The translations under genes were made by a program, and so were the position numbers. From Antarcticirhabdus aurantiaca (GTDB lineage Bacteria; Pseudomonadota; Alphaproteobacteria; Rhizobiales; Rhizobiaceae), in the NCBI RefSeq assembly GCF_009765365.1, contig NZ_VTOM01000015.1, positions 94,052-158,051 of the forward strand: a stretch of 64,000 bases of DNA, written 5' to 3'. The notes under the pieces were generated by a model. The model saw only the letters and a list, made by a program, of their open reading frames with translations. It was not told the origin of the DNA and searched no databases. Shown one piece after another: positions 35,892 to 44,919 of this stretch (positions are counted from its first letter, which is position 1; each line of letters begins with the position of its first letter).

Positions 35892-36572
35892 TCAGGCCGT
35901 CCGCAGATCGGCCGTCACCCGGCCGAAGCGCGTCAGCTCCGCCTCGTGCGGCTGGTCCCGGAAGGGTTCGGCGAGGGCATCGGCGTACCATTCGCGCATG
36001 GGGCCGAGATCGAGGATGCGGGCGACGTACATCGCCGGCCGTTCCGGCAGAGCGAGGCCGTAGGTCTGGACCCGGAAGGCGACGGGCGCGAACATCGCGT
36101 CGACGGCCGTGAAGGTCCGGCCGGCGATGAACGGTCCGCCGAAGCGCGACAGGCCGTCGCTCCAGATCTCGGCCACGCGCGCCACGTCGCGCCCGAGGCT
36201 GTCCGGCACGTTCGTCAGCGAGACGCGAACGCCGCAGTTCATCGTGCAGACGTCGCGCAGCACGGCGAAGCCGGAATGCATCTCGGCCGCGGCCGAGCGC
36301 GCGAAGGCGCGCGCTTCGCGATCGGCCGGCCAGGCGGCGGGAACCTCCTCGGCGAGGTATTCGGCGATGGCGAGCGAGTCCCAGACCGTGGTCTCTCCGT
36401 CCTTCAGCGTCGGCATCTTGGCCGAAGGCGAGAAGGCGCGGAAGCGCTCGTGATTGTCGGTCCCGAAGGAGAACAGCCGCTCGGTGAAGGGGATGTCCAG
36501 CATCCGCATCAGCACCCAGGGCCGCAGCGACCAGGAGGAATAGTTCTTGTTGGCGATGAAGAGCTCGCGCAT
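35892..36572 (-). CDS. Glutathione S-transferase family protein
   Basis: 226 residues. The N-terminal thioredoxin-like half reads MRELFIANKNYSSWSLRPWVLMRMLDIPF, with SAKMPTLKDGETTVWDSLAIAEYLAE giving the glutathione-binding Pro and Ser. The all-helical C-terminal half includes FIAGRTFTAVDAMFAPVAFRVQ. It could conjugate or reduce electrophiles with glutathione; the substrate is unknown. The start ATG at 36572 follows a GAGGAAAGG site. It begins 11 bases after the PfkB gene. Confidence 0.85.
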   Translation of the reverse strand: MRELFIANKNYSSWSLRPWVLMRMLDIPFTERLFSFGTDNHERFRAFSPSAKMPTLKDGETTVWDSLAIAEYLAEEVPAAWPADREARAFARSAAAEMHSGFAVLRDVCTMNCGVRVSLTNVPDSLGRDVARVAEIWSDGLSRFGGPFIAGRTFTAVDAMFAPVAFRVQTYGLALPERPAMYVARILDLGPMREWYADALAEPFRDQPHEAELTRFGRVTADLRTA

Positions 36573-36583
36573 GCGACCTTTCC

Positions 36584-37594
36584 TCAACGGTTCAGGATGG
36601 CGCGCACCTCGGGCCGGTCGGCGAGGCGCTCGAGGGGCCGGGGCCCGAGCTGGGCGATGACGCGCCCGGCGGCGATGACGCCGAGCTGCGCGCTCTGGCG
36701 ATGGTCGAGCCCGGCGGTGTAGCCGCGCAGGAAGCCGCTGGCGAAGAGGTCGCCCGCGCCCGTCGTGTCGACCACCTCGGGAACGAGCGTGGCGGGCACG
36801 ACGACGCGCTCGTCGCCGTCCGCGATGACGCAGCCCTTTTCCGAGCGGGTGATGCAGGCGAAGCGCTTCACGTCGGCAGCGAGCCGCGATGCGGCGGCGT
36901 CGAAGTCGTTCTTCTCGTAGAGCGCCAGGAGCTCGGCCTCGTTGGCGAAGACGATGTCCACCGTGCCGGAGCGGATGAGCTCCAGGAACTCGTCCCGCCA
37001 GCGCAGGACGCAGAAGGCGTCCGACAGCGTCATCGCGACCTCGCGCCCCGCCTCGTGGGCGATCCTGGCGGCGAGGCGGATCGCCTCCTTGGCGCGGGGC
37101 GGATCCCAGAGATAGCCCTCGAAATAGGTGACGCGGGCGGCCGAGACGGTCTCGGCGTCGATGTCCTCGGGGCCGAGCTCGACGCAGGCGCCCAGATGCG
37201 TGTTCATCGAGCGCTCGCCGTCGGGCGTGACGAGGATCATCGAGCGCGCGGTCGGCGGGCCGCCGGCCGGCAGCGGCACCGTCTCGAAATGCACTCCGAG
37301 CGCCCGGATGTCGTGGGTGAAGATCGCGCCGAGAGCATCGTCCGCGACCTTGCCGATATAGGCGCCCGTTCCCCCGAGGCTCACAACGCCGGCCACCGTG
37401 TTGCCCGCGCTGCCGCCGGAGGCCTCGATCGCCGGCCCCATGGCGGCGTAGAGCGCTTCAGCCCGCTCGGCATCGATCAGCGTCATCGCGCTCTTGTCAA
37501 TGCCGTGATCGCTCAGGAAGCGGTCGTCGGTGCGGGACAGGATGTCGACGATGGCGTTGCCGATCGTCAGGAGGTCGAAGCTCTGGGCCATCAT
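36584..37594 (-). CDS. PfkB-family kinase, adenosine kinase-like
   Basis: 336 residues, ribokinase fold. The N-terminal FDLLTIGNAIVDI and GGSAGNTVAG segments bind the sugar or nucleoside, and the catalytic motif DTTGAGDLFASG (276-282, Asp282) is intact, with the GYTAGLDHRQSAQLGVIAAG C-terminus. The overall pattern is the alphaproteobacterial adenosine kinase type of COG0524, so a nucleoside substrate is likely but not proven. Start is one of two ATGs (37594 or 37591) with AAGGCGC before it. It is 11 bases ahead of the GST gene. Confidence 0.85.
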   Translation of the reverse strand: MMAQSFDLLTIGNAIVDILSRTDDRFLSDHGIDKSAMTLIDAERAEALYAAMGPAIEASGGSAGNTVAGVVSLGGTGAYIGKVADDALGAIFTHDIRALGVHFETVPLPAGGPPTARSMILVTPDGERSMNTHLGACVELGPEDIDAETVSAARVTYFEGYLWDPPRAKEAIRLAARIAHEAGREVAMTLSDAFCVLRWRDEFLELIRSGTVDIVFANEAELLALYEKNDFDAAASRLAADVKRFACITRSEKGCVIADGDERVVVPATLVPEVVDTTGAGDLFASGFLRGYTAGLDHRQSAQLGVIAAGRVIAQLGPRPLERLADRPEVRAILNR

Positions 37595-37678
37595 GCGCCT
37601 TGTGTCGGGGCCGGACTCGCCAGCCCTAGTGCCAATACCGCATTGCGGCAAGCGACCGCGCGCCCTACCTCGGGTTCC

Positions 37679-38440
37679 ATGATCCTCAGCTCCGCCCGGC
37701 TCGCCCTTCTCGACGTCGTCTCCCCGCCCTTCCGCTCGGCGCTGTGGAAGGTGCTGGGGCTGACCGCCCTCGTTCTCGTCGGCCTCTGGTTCGCGATCTC
37801 GGCGCTGTTCGAGCGCGTCGCGATCCCGTTCTTCGCCGGCTTCGTGCCGGACATGCCGGCCTGGGTCGACAATGCCGGCCCCTTCGCCTCCGTCGCGGCC
37901 GGCATTCTTCTCGCCTTTCTTCTCGCTTTCCTGATCGCGCCGATCTCGGCGCTGATCGCCGGCCTCTTCCTCGACGACGTCGCGGAGGTCGTCGAGCGCG
38001 AGCGCTATCCCGGCCAGCCGACGGGCGTTCCCCTGCCCTTCCTCAAGAGCCTTCTCCTGTCGGTGAAGTTCCTCGGCATCGTGGTTCTCGGCAACCTCTT
38101 CGCCTTCGCGCTGCTTCTGGTGCCGGGCGTCAACTTCGTCGCATTCTTCGCCGTCAACGGCTATCTTCTCGGGCGCGAATATTTCGAGTTCGCCGCCTAT
38201 CGCTATCGGCCGGAGCCGGAAGCGCAAGTGCTGCGGCGACGCTACCGGGGCACCGTGTTCTTCGCCGGCCTCGTGGTGGCGTGCTTTCTGGCCGTTCCGA
38301 TCCTCAACCTCCTGACGCCGCTCTTCGCCGCGAGCTTCATGGTGCATCTCCACCAGCGCGTCTCGGCTCGGGAAGGCGGCCTGACACGGCTCAGCCCGCC
38401 ACCCGGTCCTGCGGCACGCCTTGGAGACCCGGGCCGCTGA
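37679..38440 (+). CDS. EI24-domain membrane protein (CysZ-like)
   Basis: 253 residues, four or more membrane helices. EI24/CysZ-family proteins include the sulfate permease CysZ, but most alphaproteobacterial members are of unknown role. The N-terminus FRSALWKVLGLTALVLVGLWF and the central PLPFLKSLLLSVKFLGIVVLGNLFAFALLLVPGVNFVAFFAVNGYLLGREYFEFA are typical. It starts 84 bases from, and divergent to, the PfkB gene, and its end overlaps the nth end by 50 bases. Confidence 0.83.
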   Translation: MILSSARLALLDVVSPPFRSALWKVLGLTALVLVGLWFAISALFERVAIPFFAGFVPDMPAWVDNAGPFASVAAGILLAFLLAFLIAPISALIAGLFLDDVAEVVERERYPGQPTGVPLPFLKSLLLSVKFLGIVVLGNLFAFALLLVPGVNFVAFFAVNGYLLGREYFEFAAYRYRPEPEAQVLRRRYRGTVFFAGLVVACFLAVPILNLLTPLFAASFMVHLHQRVSAREGGLTRLSPPPGPAARLGDPGR

Positions 38441-39290
38441 CGGGCAGCTCCTTCAGCGGCGCCGGCACGTCGTTCCACTTCTCGTCGGCCCGGCACAGGT
38501 CCGCGATGACGCAGATCCCGCAATCGGGCTTCCGCGCCTTGCAGACGTAGCGGCCGTGAAGAAGGATCCAGTGGTGGGCGTTCTTCAGGAACCCCTCCGG
38601 GATGATCTTCAGGAAGCCCTCTTCCACCTCCTCCGGCGTCTTGCCCGGCGCGAGCTTCAAGCGGTTGCCGAGCCGGAAGATGTGGGTGTCGACGGCCAGG
38701 GTGTCCTTGCCGAAGCCGGTGTTGAGGATGACGTTGGCGGTCTTGCGCCCGACGCCCGGCAGCGCTTCCAGCGCTTCGCGCGTGTCCGGAACCTTGCCGC
38801 CGTAGCGCTCGACGAGGATCTGCGACAGGCGGAAGACGTTCTTCGACTTGGCGTTGGCGAAGGTGATGGTGCGGATCGCCTCGCGGATCGCGTCCTCGCC
38901 GAGCGCCACCATCGCGGCCGGGTCGCTGGCGCGGGGAAACAGGCCCCGCGTCGCGCGGTTGACGCCGGTGTCGGTCATCTGGGCCGACATCACCACCGCG
39001 ACGAGGAGGGTGTAGAGGTTGGTGTGCTCCAGCTCCGTCGTCGGCGACGGGCGCTGCACGGCGAAGCGCCGGAAGATCTCCGCCACCTCCTCCGGCGAAT
39101 ACGGAATCGGTGCCGCCCCGCTCGCCGCCTTGGTCTCGACCGCGCGCTTCACGCCGGCCGCCTTCGCGCCTTTTACACCCTTCGCGGGCTTCGGGGCCGC
39201 CGCGCCCGCCTTCGGCTTCCCCGCTTCCGCAGCGCCGCCGCTACGCTTTGCCGCGCCGCGCGGCCTTGTGCCCTTCGCCGTCTCCGTCAT
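38391..39290 (-). CDS. nth: Endonuclease III
   Basis: 299 residues. It removes oxidised pyrimidines from DNA and cuts at the abasic site. The helix-hairpin-helix motif LPGVGRKTANVILNTGFG with catalytic Lys and the VDTHIFR Asp are intact. The iron-sulfur cluster is C-x6-C-x2-C-x5-C (CKARKPDCGICVIADLC). The N-terminus has an extra Lys/Ala-rich, low-complexity stretch of about 60 residues. It converges on the EI24 gene with a 50-base overlap. Confidence 0.9.
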   Translation of the reverse strand: MTETAKGTRPRGAAKRSGGAAEAGKPKAGAAAPKPAKGVKGAKAAGVKRAVETKAASGAAPIPYSPEEVAEIFRRFAVQRPSPTTELEHTNLYTLLVAVVMSAQMTDTGVNRATRGLFPRASDPAAMVALGEDAIREAIRTITFANAKSKNVFRLSQILVERYGGKVPDTREALEALPGVGRKTANVILNTGFGKDTLAVDTHIFRLGNRLKLAPGKTPEEVEEGFLKIIPEGFLKNAHHWILLHGRYVCKARKPDCGICVIADLCRADEKWNDVPAPLKELPVSGPGLQGVPQDRVAG

Positions 39291-39375
39291 GCTTATGCCC
39301 CGCTTCTGCCGCGCTATGTGAACCGTTCCAAACCCTTCTGGAGCCGCACCGGTCCGGCGTCGAGGAATAACGGAT

Positions 39376-39900
39376 ATGGAGCAGCCAGTTCCCCCGCCCG
39401 CCGGCCGCGGCGAAGACGACGACGCGTCCCGCGCGGAGGCGCCGATCTTTCGCGCGCTGCTCGTGCCCTATCGATCGCTCGGGCGGCGCGGCTTCACGAT
39501 CATGATGGTGCTTCTGGGCATCGTCAGCCTCGTTTCGGGCGTCGCCTTCCTGGCCAAGGGCGCATGGCCGGTCTTCGGCTTCTTCGGGCTCGACGTTCTT
39601 CTCGTCTGGCTCGCCTTTCGCGCGAGCTATCGCTCGGGCCGGGCGCGCGAGGAGGTCGAGGTGTCGCGCACCGACGTCTCGATCCGCAAGATCTCGCCCG
39701 AGGGCCGGGTGCGCGAGGCGAACTACAATCCCTTCTACGCGCGGCTGGCCGTGTCGCGCCACGAGGAGATCGGCATCACCCGCATGGCCGTCACCGCGCG
39801 CGGCCAGGCGACGGAGGTCGGCGGCTTTCTCAATCCGGACGATCGGGAAAGCTTCGCCAGCGCCCTGTCGAAGGCGCTCTCCACCGCCCGCGGCCGCTGA
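39376..39900 (+). CDS. DUF2244 membrane protein
   Basis: 174 residues. Two adjacent membrane helices (about 37-56 and 60-80: FTIMMVLLGIVSLVSGVAFL and FGFFGLDVLLVWLAF) are followed by a cytoplasmic beta domain, the DUF2244 pattern (EVSRTDVSIRKISPEGRVREANYNPFYARLAVSRHEEIGITRMAV). Function unknown; in related bacteria the gene lies near nth and cytochrome genes. Nothing odd is seen. Confidence 0.82.
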   Translation: MEQPVPPPAGRGEDDDASRAEAPIFRALLVPYRSLGRRGFTIMMVLLGIVSLVSGVAFLAKGAWPVFGFFGLDVLLVWLAFRASYRSGRAREEVEVSRTDVSIRKISPEGRVREANYNPFYARLAVSRHEEIGITRMAVTARGQATEVGGFLNPDDRESFASALSKALSTARGR

Positions 39901-39978
39901 GCGCGCGTTTTCGCGAAAAACGGGTGGCGAGAGTGCCCCCGACGGGCGCATCGTCTGCGGCGAAGGAGAACCGCGACC

Positions 39979-40917
39979 ATGCTCGACCTGTTGGACTTCG
40001 ACCGCAGCGCCCCGGCGCCGGCCCCTCTCTCCCCAGCCATGACCAACGCTCCCGTTCCCCTCGCCGCACCGGTCGGCGACTACGAGATCGTGCGCCGCGC
40101 GATCGAGATGATCTCCGTCAACTATCGCGACCAGCCCTCGCTCGAGGACGTGGCGGGCGCGATCGGCCTCGAAGGGCCGGCGCTTGAGCGGGTGTTCCGC
40201 CGCTGGTCGGGCCTGACGCCGAAGGCCTTCCTCCAGGCGATCACCCTCGACCATGCGCGGCGCATCCTCGGCGAGGGCGCCTCGCTCCTCGACGCCGCCT
40301 TCGAGGTCGGCTTCTCCGGTCCCTCCCGCCTTCACGACCTGTTCGTCAAGCACGAGGCGCTCTCCCCCGGCATCTTCAAGGCCAAGGGCGAGGGAGCGAT
40401 CCTCGCCTACGGCTTCGCCGACACGCCCTTCGGCCGGGCGGTCCTCGTTTCGGCCGACAAGGGCCTCGCCGGCGTCGGCTTCTGCGACGCGGGCGAAGGC
40501 GGCGACGAGGCGGCCATGGCCGACATGCGCCGGCGCTGGCCGCAGGCGGCCTTCGTGCCGCAATCGGCCGAACGCACCGCGCGCCTCGCAGCCCGCGTCT
40601 TCTCGCCGGAGGCCTGGAACGGGGCCGACCGGCTGCGCATCGTCCTCATCGGAACCGACTTCGAGATCCGCGTCTGGGAAGCGCTTCTGAAGATCCCGCT
40701 CGGCACCGCATCGACCTACGGGACGCTCGCCGAGAAGATCGGCTGTCCCAAGGCGGCGCGGGCGGTGGGCGCGGCGATCGGCCGGAACCCGATCTCCTTC
40801 GTCGTGCCCTGCCACCGCGTGCTCGGAAGCGGCGGCGCGCTCACCGGCTACCACTGGGGCGTGACGCGCAAGCGCGCCATGCTCGGCTGGGAAGCCGGCC
40901 TCCTCGCCCGGGACTGA
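39979..40917 (+). CDS. ada: Ada-like protein: AraC-type domain plus O6-methylguanine-DNA methyltransferase
   Basis: 312 residues. An AraC-type HTH (about 35-130) precedes a methyltransferase domain (about 145-310). The acceptor cysteine is C278 in the PCHRVLGSGG motif. The zinc-binding N-terminal Ada domain with its Cys residues is missing, so this form can repair O6-methylguanine but not sense methyl phosphotriesters. The pattern of AraC domain plus MGMT domain without zinc domain is known in rhizobia. It precedes a second endonuclease III by 97 bases, giving a small DNA repair cluster with nth. Confidence 0.88.
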   Translation: MLDLLDFDRSAPAPAPLSPAMTNAPVPLAAPVGDYEIVRRAIEMISVNYRDQPSLEDVAGAIGLEGPALERVFRRWSGLTPKAFLQAITLDHARRILGEGASLLDAAFEVGFSGPSRLHDLFVKHEALSPGIFKAKGEGAILAYGFADTPFGRAVLVSADKGLAGVGFCDAGEGGDEAAMADMRRRWPQAAFVPQSAERTARLAARVFSPEAWNGADRLRIVLIGTDFEIRVWEALLKIPLGTASTYGTLAEKIGCPKAARAVGAAIGRNPISFVVPCHRVLGSGGALTGYHWGVTRKRAMLGWEAGLLARD

Positions 40918-41014
40918 GAACACGGCCGAAGCGGGCACCGGGACGCCCTGCCGCATCGCGGCGGCAGGCACCCGCCCTATCTCGACGCGGATCACCGTTC
41001 GAAGGTCAGCGTCC

Positions 41015-41740
41015 ATGTCCACCCCCCGCCCCGCCGCTTCCGCCAGGACCCGCAAGCCGGGGGCGCGCGTGGGCGCAGAAGCCGAGGGCCTTCTTCCCCC
41101 GGACGAGGTGGAGGAAGCGTTCCGCCGCTTGAAGGCGCATATGCCGGGACGCGCCCCCGGTGCCAAGGGGCCCAAGGACCACCGCGACCCGTTCCGCTCC
41201 GTCGTCTCCTGCATCCTGTCGGCCCAGAGCCTCGACCGCAACACGGCCAAGGCGGCGGACGCGCTCTTCGCCCTCGCCAAGACCCCGCAGGCTCTTCTCG
41301 CCTTGCCCGAGGACGAGATCGCGCGGGCGATCAAGCCTTGCGGCCTCTACAACACCAAGGCGCGCAACCTGAAGCGCATGGCGCAGGCGCTGCTCGACGA
41401 GCACGGCGGCGTGGTGCCCCAGACGCGCGAGGGGCTGATGAGCCTGCCGGGCGTGGGGCGCAAATGCGCCGACATCGTCATGAGCTTCACCTTCGACGCC
41501 GACGTGATCGCCGTCGACACCCACGTCCACCGCGTCTCCAACCGCATCGGCCTCACCCGCTCGGCGAGCGCCGACGGCACGGCCGACGGCCTCGCCGCCC
41601 GCGCGCCCGTCTGGGCGCAGACCGACGGCCACTTCTGGCTGATCCAGTTCGGCAAGGCCGTCTGCCTCGGCCGCCGCCCCCGCTGCGAATCCTGCTTCCT
41701 CACCGACCTCTGCCTCTGGTTCTCCGCCAACCGCGCTTAG
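41015..41740 (+). CDS. Second endonuclease III-type DNA glycosylase
   Basis: 241 residues. The helix-hairpin-helix LPGVGRKCADIVMSF and VDTHVHR Asp match endonuclease III. The iron-sulfur motif is C-x6-C-x2-C-x5-C (CLGRRPRCESCFLTDLC). It is a shorter paralogue of the nth gene 1.7 kb away. The start is 41015 (MSTPRPAA). The 3' end is followed by AT-richer, gene-poor DNA (from 41741), which marks the border to an accessory region. Confidence 0.85.
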   Translation: MSTPRPAASARTRKPGARVGAEAEGLLPPDEVEEAFRRLKAHMPGRAPGAKGPKDHRDPFRSVVSCILSAQSLDRNTAKAADALFALAKTPQALLALPEDEIARAIKPCGLYNTKARNLKRMAQALLDEHGGVVPQTREGLMSLPGVGRKCADIVMSFTFDADVIAVDTHVHRVSNRIGLTRSASADGTADGLAARAPVWAQTDGHFWLIQFGKAVCLGRRPRCESCFLTDLCLWFSANRA

Positions 41741-42074
41741 GTGCCTTGAGGCGTCAGTGGAAATGACTCTGGAACCCATAAAACAGACTCGATCGACGTG
41801 AATAGCTGACTCACCCCTACAAACGCGTTGAGCCAGACTGAGGTGCGGAAGTCGCCGACGCCCGGAGCCCGCCGATCAAAGAGGTGCCCGCCTCGGACTT
41901 CTTGAAGGCTCCATGCGAGTTCGAGACGTTCCGGCTTGCCGCTGAGAAAGGGCATCTCGTGCGGCCATGGACATCCAAGTCCGCGTCGGAACATGCCGAT
42001 CGAACGAACCGAGCGTCCGATCCCTGCGACGACCGAATACAGCGCTCAACCGCAGTCGTTCACTTCGCCGCCGC

Positions 42075-42114
42075 TCGGTCCAGTTATCGCTATATCGGTC
42101 CAGTTATCGCTATA
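42075..42114. repeat. Perfect 20-bp tandem duplication
   Basis: TCGGTCCAGTTATCGCTATA occurs twice back to back (42075-42094 and 42095-42114), 52 bases before the start of the deaminase gene. The spacer 41741-42166 (426 bases) has no convincing gene; a leftward frame at 41737-41994 has no ribosome-binding site and overlaps the endonuclease end. Confidence 0.9.
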
Positions 42115-42166
42115 AAGGTGACGTTTGCGGACGGCTTCGGGGCCGTCGAGTGGCGGAGGAAGGTCC

Positions 42167-42655
42167 ATGATCGACGAAAGCGACCAGCGGCATCTCGAGC
42201 GCTGCGTCCAGCTTGCCACCGACGCCCTCGAAGCCGGCGACGAGCCGTTCGGCTCGATTCTCGTCTCCGCCGACGGCGAAACGCTGTTCGAAGCCATCAA
42301 CGAGGTCGGCGGTGAGGATGCCACGCAGCATCCGGAGTTCGCCATCGCGCGCTGGGCGGCCGAGCACATGCAGCCTGCCGAGCGCGCCGCCGCCACCGTC
42401 TACACCTCGGGCGAGCACTGCCCGATGTGCTCGGCCGCCCACGGCTGGGTCGGGCTCGGGCGCATCGACTAAGCGTCCTCGGCGGCGGCGCAGCTTGCCG
42501 GATGGCTCAAGGCGGCCCGCGCCAAGCCCGGTCCGGTGCGCTTGCTCGCCATCAACGAGGTCGTGCCGGGCATTTCGGTCGACGGATCCGACGAGACGCT
42601 GTTCGAGAAGGTGCGGGAACTGCACGAGAGAATGCACAACATGCATGTCGGGTGA
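42167..42655 (+). pseudogene. Nucleoside/tRNA-type deaminase, interrupted by an in-frame stop
   Basis: The frame reads MIDESDQRHLERCVQLA and continues to a zinc-site HPE (H55, E57) and CPMC (C85, C88), the CDA/TadA deaminase pattern. After GRID a TAA appears at 42470-42472. The same frame then continues without change for 60 codons: SSAAAQLAGWLKAARAKPG, VRLLAINEVVPGI and FEKVRELHERMHNMH, the usual deaminase C-terminus, to a TGA at 42655. The family reading at that place is GRIVYASS, so two base changes would make it RID-stop. Zinc residues are intact but the C-terminal third is lost. Base order suggests a substrate like guanine or a free base; this is not fixed. Confidence 0.75.
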
Positions 42656-43122
42656 AGGAGGCGGGACTCGAGTAATTCCGACGCGCTGTCTGACCAACAC
42701 GCGGGAAATCGGTGTCGATACGTGCAGGCTGGGTTTGTCCAGCATCGGTGCGGCTTGGATCCCTCAGCGAGTTCGTCGGGAGCAACGCTGTCAGACATGC
42801 ATGATCCGCCGGCGCGTCGGATGGCGGAGCGACCTCATTCACCTGCATCCGATTACAGGAGTTCCGTCCTACACCGCAGCCAGGTCGACACCGTCCCGTC
42901 CTCCGTTCCGCCCGACCTCCCGGATGCGATCGGCTCCTTGTCGGATCCTCGTGTCCGAATGGGATGGAACTGGGTTGTTAGGATCTACGACGTATGACGA
43001 GATCACGGTATGGCACGGCTCCCATCACAACAGGACCTTTGGAAACGGCCGCCTCTCCGAAAACTACAATGTCGTCGGCCGGTCAGCTCCACGCCGTCCG
43101 GCCAGTTGGTCGGAGGGCACGG

Positions 43123-43500
43123 GTGGCGTCGTTGGGTTGGTATCGTTTCGATGGAAAGGATTGGTGCTTCGCCGTGACTCGTGGGGGTGTCGCCCTGCGA
43201 GCTTTTAGCGGCCCCGACGCCGAGAACGACGCCCTTTGCGAGCTCCCCAACGACGAGTTGGTGGAACTCCAAACCGAGGCACCCACCCATTTCGATTGCT
43301 TGGCGCTGACTGCGGAGCTGGATGATCTCTCGAGACCCACCGCATATGACGGCCTCATCATTGTGCGACCGACCGCCGGACCCCACCGTTCGATTTACCT
43401 GTTCAATCCGGACGGCTCGACAATCGAGGGTAAGTTCGCGAGCATGAGACAGGCGCTTGACGGGGTGTCATCCCTAAGCTCCGGTGGTTACCGCAGGTGA
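43123..43500 (+). CDS. Hypothetical protein, 125 aa
   Basis: The GTG at 43123 follows a CGGAGGG site; the frame is open back to 42994. The protein has a polar, beta-rich pattern (WYRFDGKDWCFAVTRGGVALRAF and SIYLFNPDGSTIEGKFASMRQAL) with no signal. No family is recognised. Base composition is lower in GC than the housekeeping block, in keeping with an accessory segment. It converges with the next leftward gene, whose stop begins at the next base. The 467 bases before it (42656-43122) hold no confident gene. Confidence 0.45.
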   Translation: MASLGWYRFDGKDWCFAVTRGGVALRAFSGPDAENDALCELPNDELVELQTEAPTHFDCLALTAELDDLSRPTAYDGLIIVRPTAGPHRSIYLFNPDGSTIEGKFASMRQALDGVSSLSSGGYRR

Positions 43501-43806
43501 TCACCCAGGCTCCGGCAATCGAATGATCCCCCATTCGATCCAGCGGCGATTGGCAGGGTTGGTCATGTCGAGGAGACTTCGCGGCCCATTCGATCGCTCG
43601 AATTCAAATGCCGCCTGCGACCGCTGGACGAGAGCGCGGTACGATGACGACACTCTGCCGATCCCGCAGTTCTCCACGGACGAGCCGAAATCCCTGATCT
43701 GATTACCAAGCGAGACGAAATCGCGGCGACGCTCAGCGTTCAACATCGCCGCAAGTCGGGTCCGAACCTTGACGGCGGCGGACCCATCCGAGACTTCACC
43801 AGGCAT
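43501..43806 (-). CDS. Hypothetical protein, 101 aa
   Basis: Starts at 43806 (MPGEVSDGSAAV), where a GGAGAGG site lies 5 bases ahead. The sequence includes VRTRLAAMLNAERRRDFVSLGNQIRDFGSS and SLLDMTNPANRRWIEW. No signal or membrane segment. The family is not recognised. It ends directly against the rightward gene at 43500. Confidence 0.4.
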   Translation of the reverse strand: MPGEVSDGSAAVKVRTRLAAMLNAERRRDFVSLGNQIRDFGSSVENCGIGRVSSSYRALVQRSQAAFEFERSNGPRSLLDMTNPANRRWIEWGIIRLPEPG

Positions 43807-43922
43807 CACACCTCTCCGCTTGTGCACTTCCGAACGTTCGGCAGGATGCCGAGACCATCGATGATCGATGGTGGCGGGCTCACAGCCATGGAACAAACTG
43901 AAGGAAGTCGAACGGCATCACC

Positions 43923-44276
43923 ATGGCCGAGGCCCATGCCGTATTGGGCATCCCGCGCCACGTCCTGCTTGCCCTGACGCGCTTGGGAGCGATCGACTGC
44001 CGACAGGAGCGGAATGCGAAGAACGGGCACTTGCAGACGTACGTCGCGCGCGACGAACTCGACCGGTTCCTGAAGGAGTACGCGCCGCTCTCCGAACTCG
44101 CCACGGGAGCGGGTGTCTCGCCCAGGCTGGTAAAGAACCGCCTCAAGGAAGCCGACATCGAGCCGGGTTTGGACGTTGAGGCCGCGCTTGCGGTCTTCTA
44201 CCGCCGCCATGACCTTCCGGATCTCGGAAGCATGACCTGGGTTCCAAGGCTGGCCGGACGCGCGGTACCGCGTTGA
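43923..44276 (+). CDS. Helix-turn-helix protein resembling a TniQ C-terminal tail
   Basis: 117 residues, beginning MAEAHAVLGIPRHVLLALTRLGAIDCRQ and continuing with a run such as VARDELDRFLKEYAPLSELATGAGVSPRLVKNRLKEADIEPGL, then FYRRHDL. This resembles the DNA-binding tail of TniQ-family proteins in transposons. The N-terminal TniQ part is not found in front: the frame is closed by a stop 24 bases ahead of the ATG. So it is either a small DNA-binding gene or a remnant of a Tn7-like element. Neighbouring remnants support the second reading. Confidence 0.4.
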   Translation: MAEAHAVLGIPRHVLLALTRLGAIDCRQERNAKNGHLQTYVARDELDRFLKEYAPLSELATGAGVSPRLVKNRLKEADIEPGLDVEAALAVFYRRHDLPDLGSMTWVPRLAGRAVPR

Positions 44277-44919
44277 AACAGCGCGGGAGCCCGAAGATGC
44301 GGCAGTACCGCAGAACCGGACCGCGGGCAGGATTGAACGGCCGACCGCCCGCGGACGCGCGGCATCGAGTGCACCGCGCGCCGCGACAGGGAACCGGCAG
44401 GCGCGCCCATTGTCGTACCTGGTGTGGTTTAGGTCCAGGGTTCGATGCCGATCGGCATGTTAAGCTGTTGGATGAGACAATACATGTGTGTCATCTCGTG
44501 ACGCCGATCAGCACCCTGGACATGGTTAATGCCGGGTTAAACGGACACGGAAGGCGCATTTACCAGCCATCCTGTCCGATGCCCTCATTCCTAAGCCGGA
44601 CCGTCCGCACTCACCCACGCGTCAACCTGGAACATATCCGGAACAAAGTCCACGGGGTGAATGTCGGCGTGCAGCTACACACCGATCGACGCGACGGCCC
44701 CTCGCTCGAACCGCCCGAAACATAACGGGAGCGCAACCTGCTGCTCGGCGAGGCGTCCTGGCGACGTCCCGATCGGCGCGCCATCCCGCTCCTCGGAGTG
44801 CCAGCCTCCGGCATCGATCATCCAAGCACTATCCGCGCGTGAATTTTCCTCAACGGTGACGTCGTTCAGCGGGAATGCCAAGCTGGCTCCTCCTGCGCCG
44901 CCGTCGTGAGGCGATCGCA

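Noticed and set aside
41737..41994. 85-codon minus-strand frame after the second endonuclease III gene
   Set aside because: No ribosome-binding site, no domain, and it overlaps the end of the endonuclease gene.
44430..44480. A tRNA-like GGTTCGAT stretch
   Set aside because: No matching acceptor or anticodon stems; it does not fold as a tRNA.
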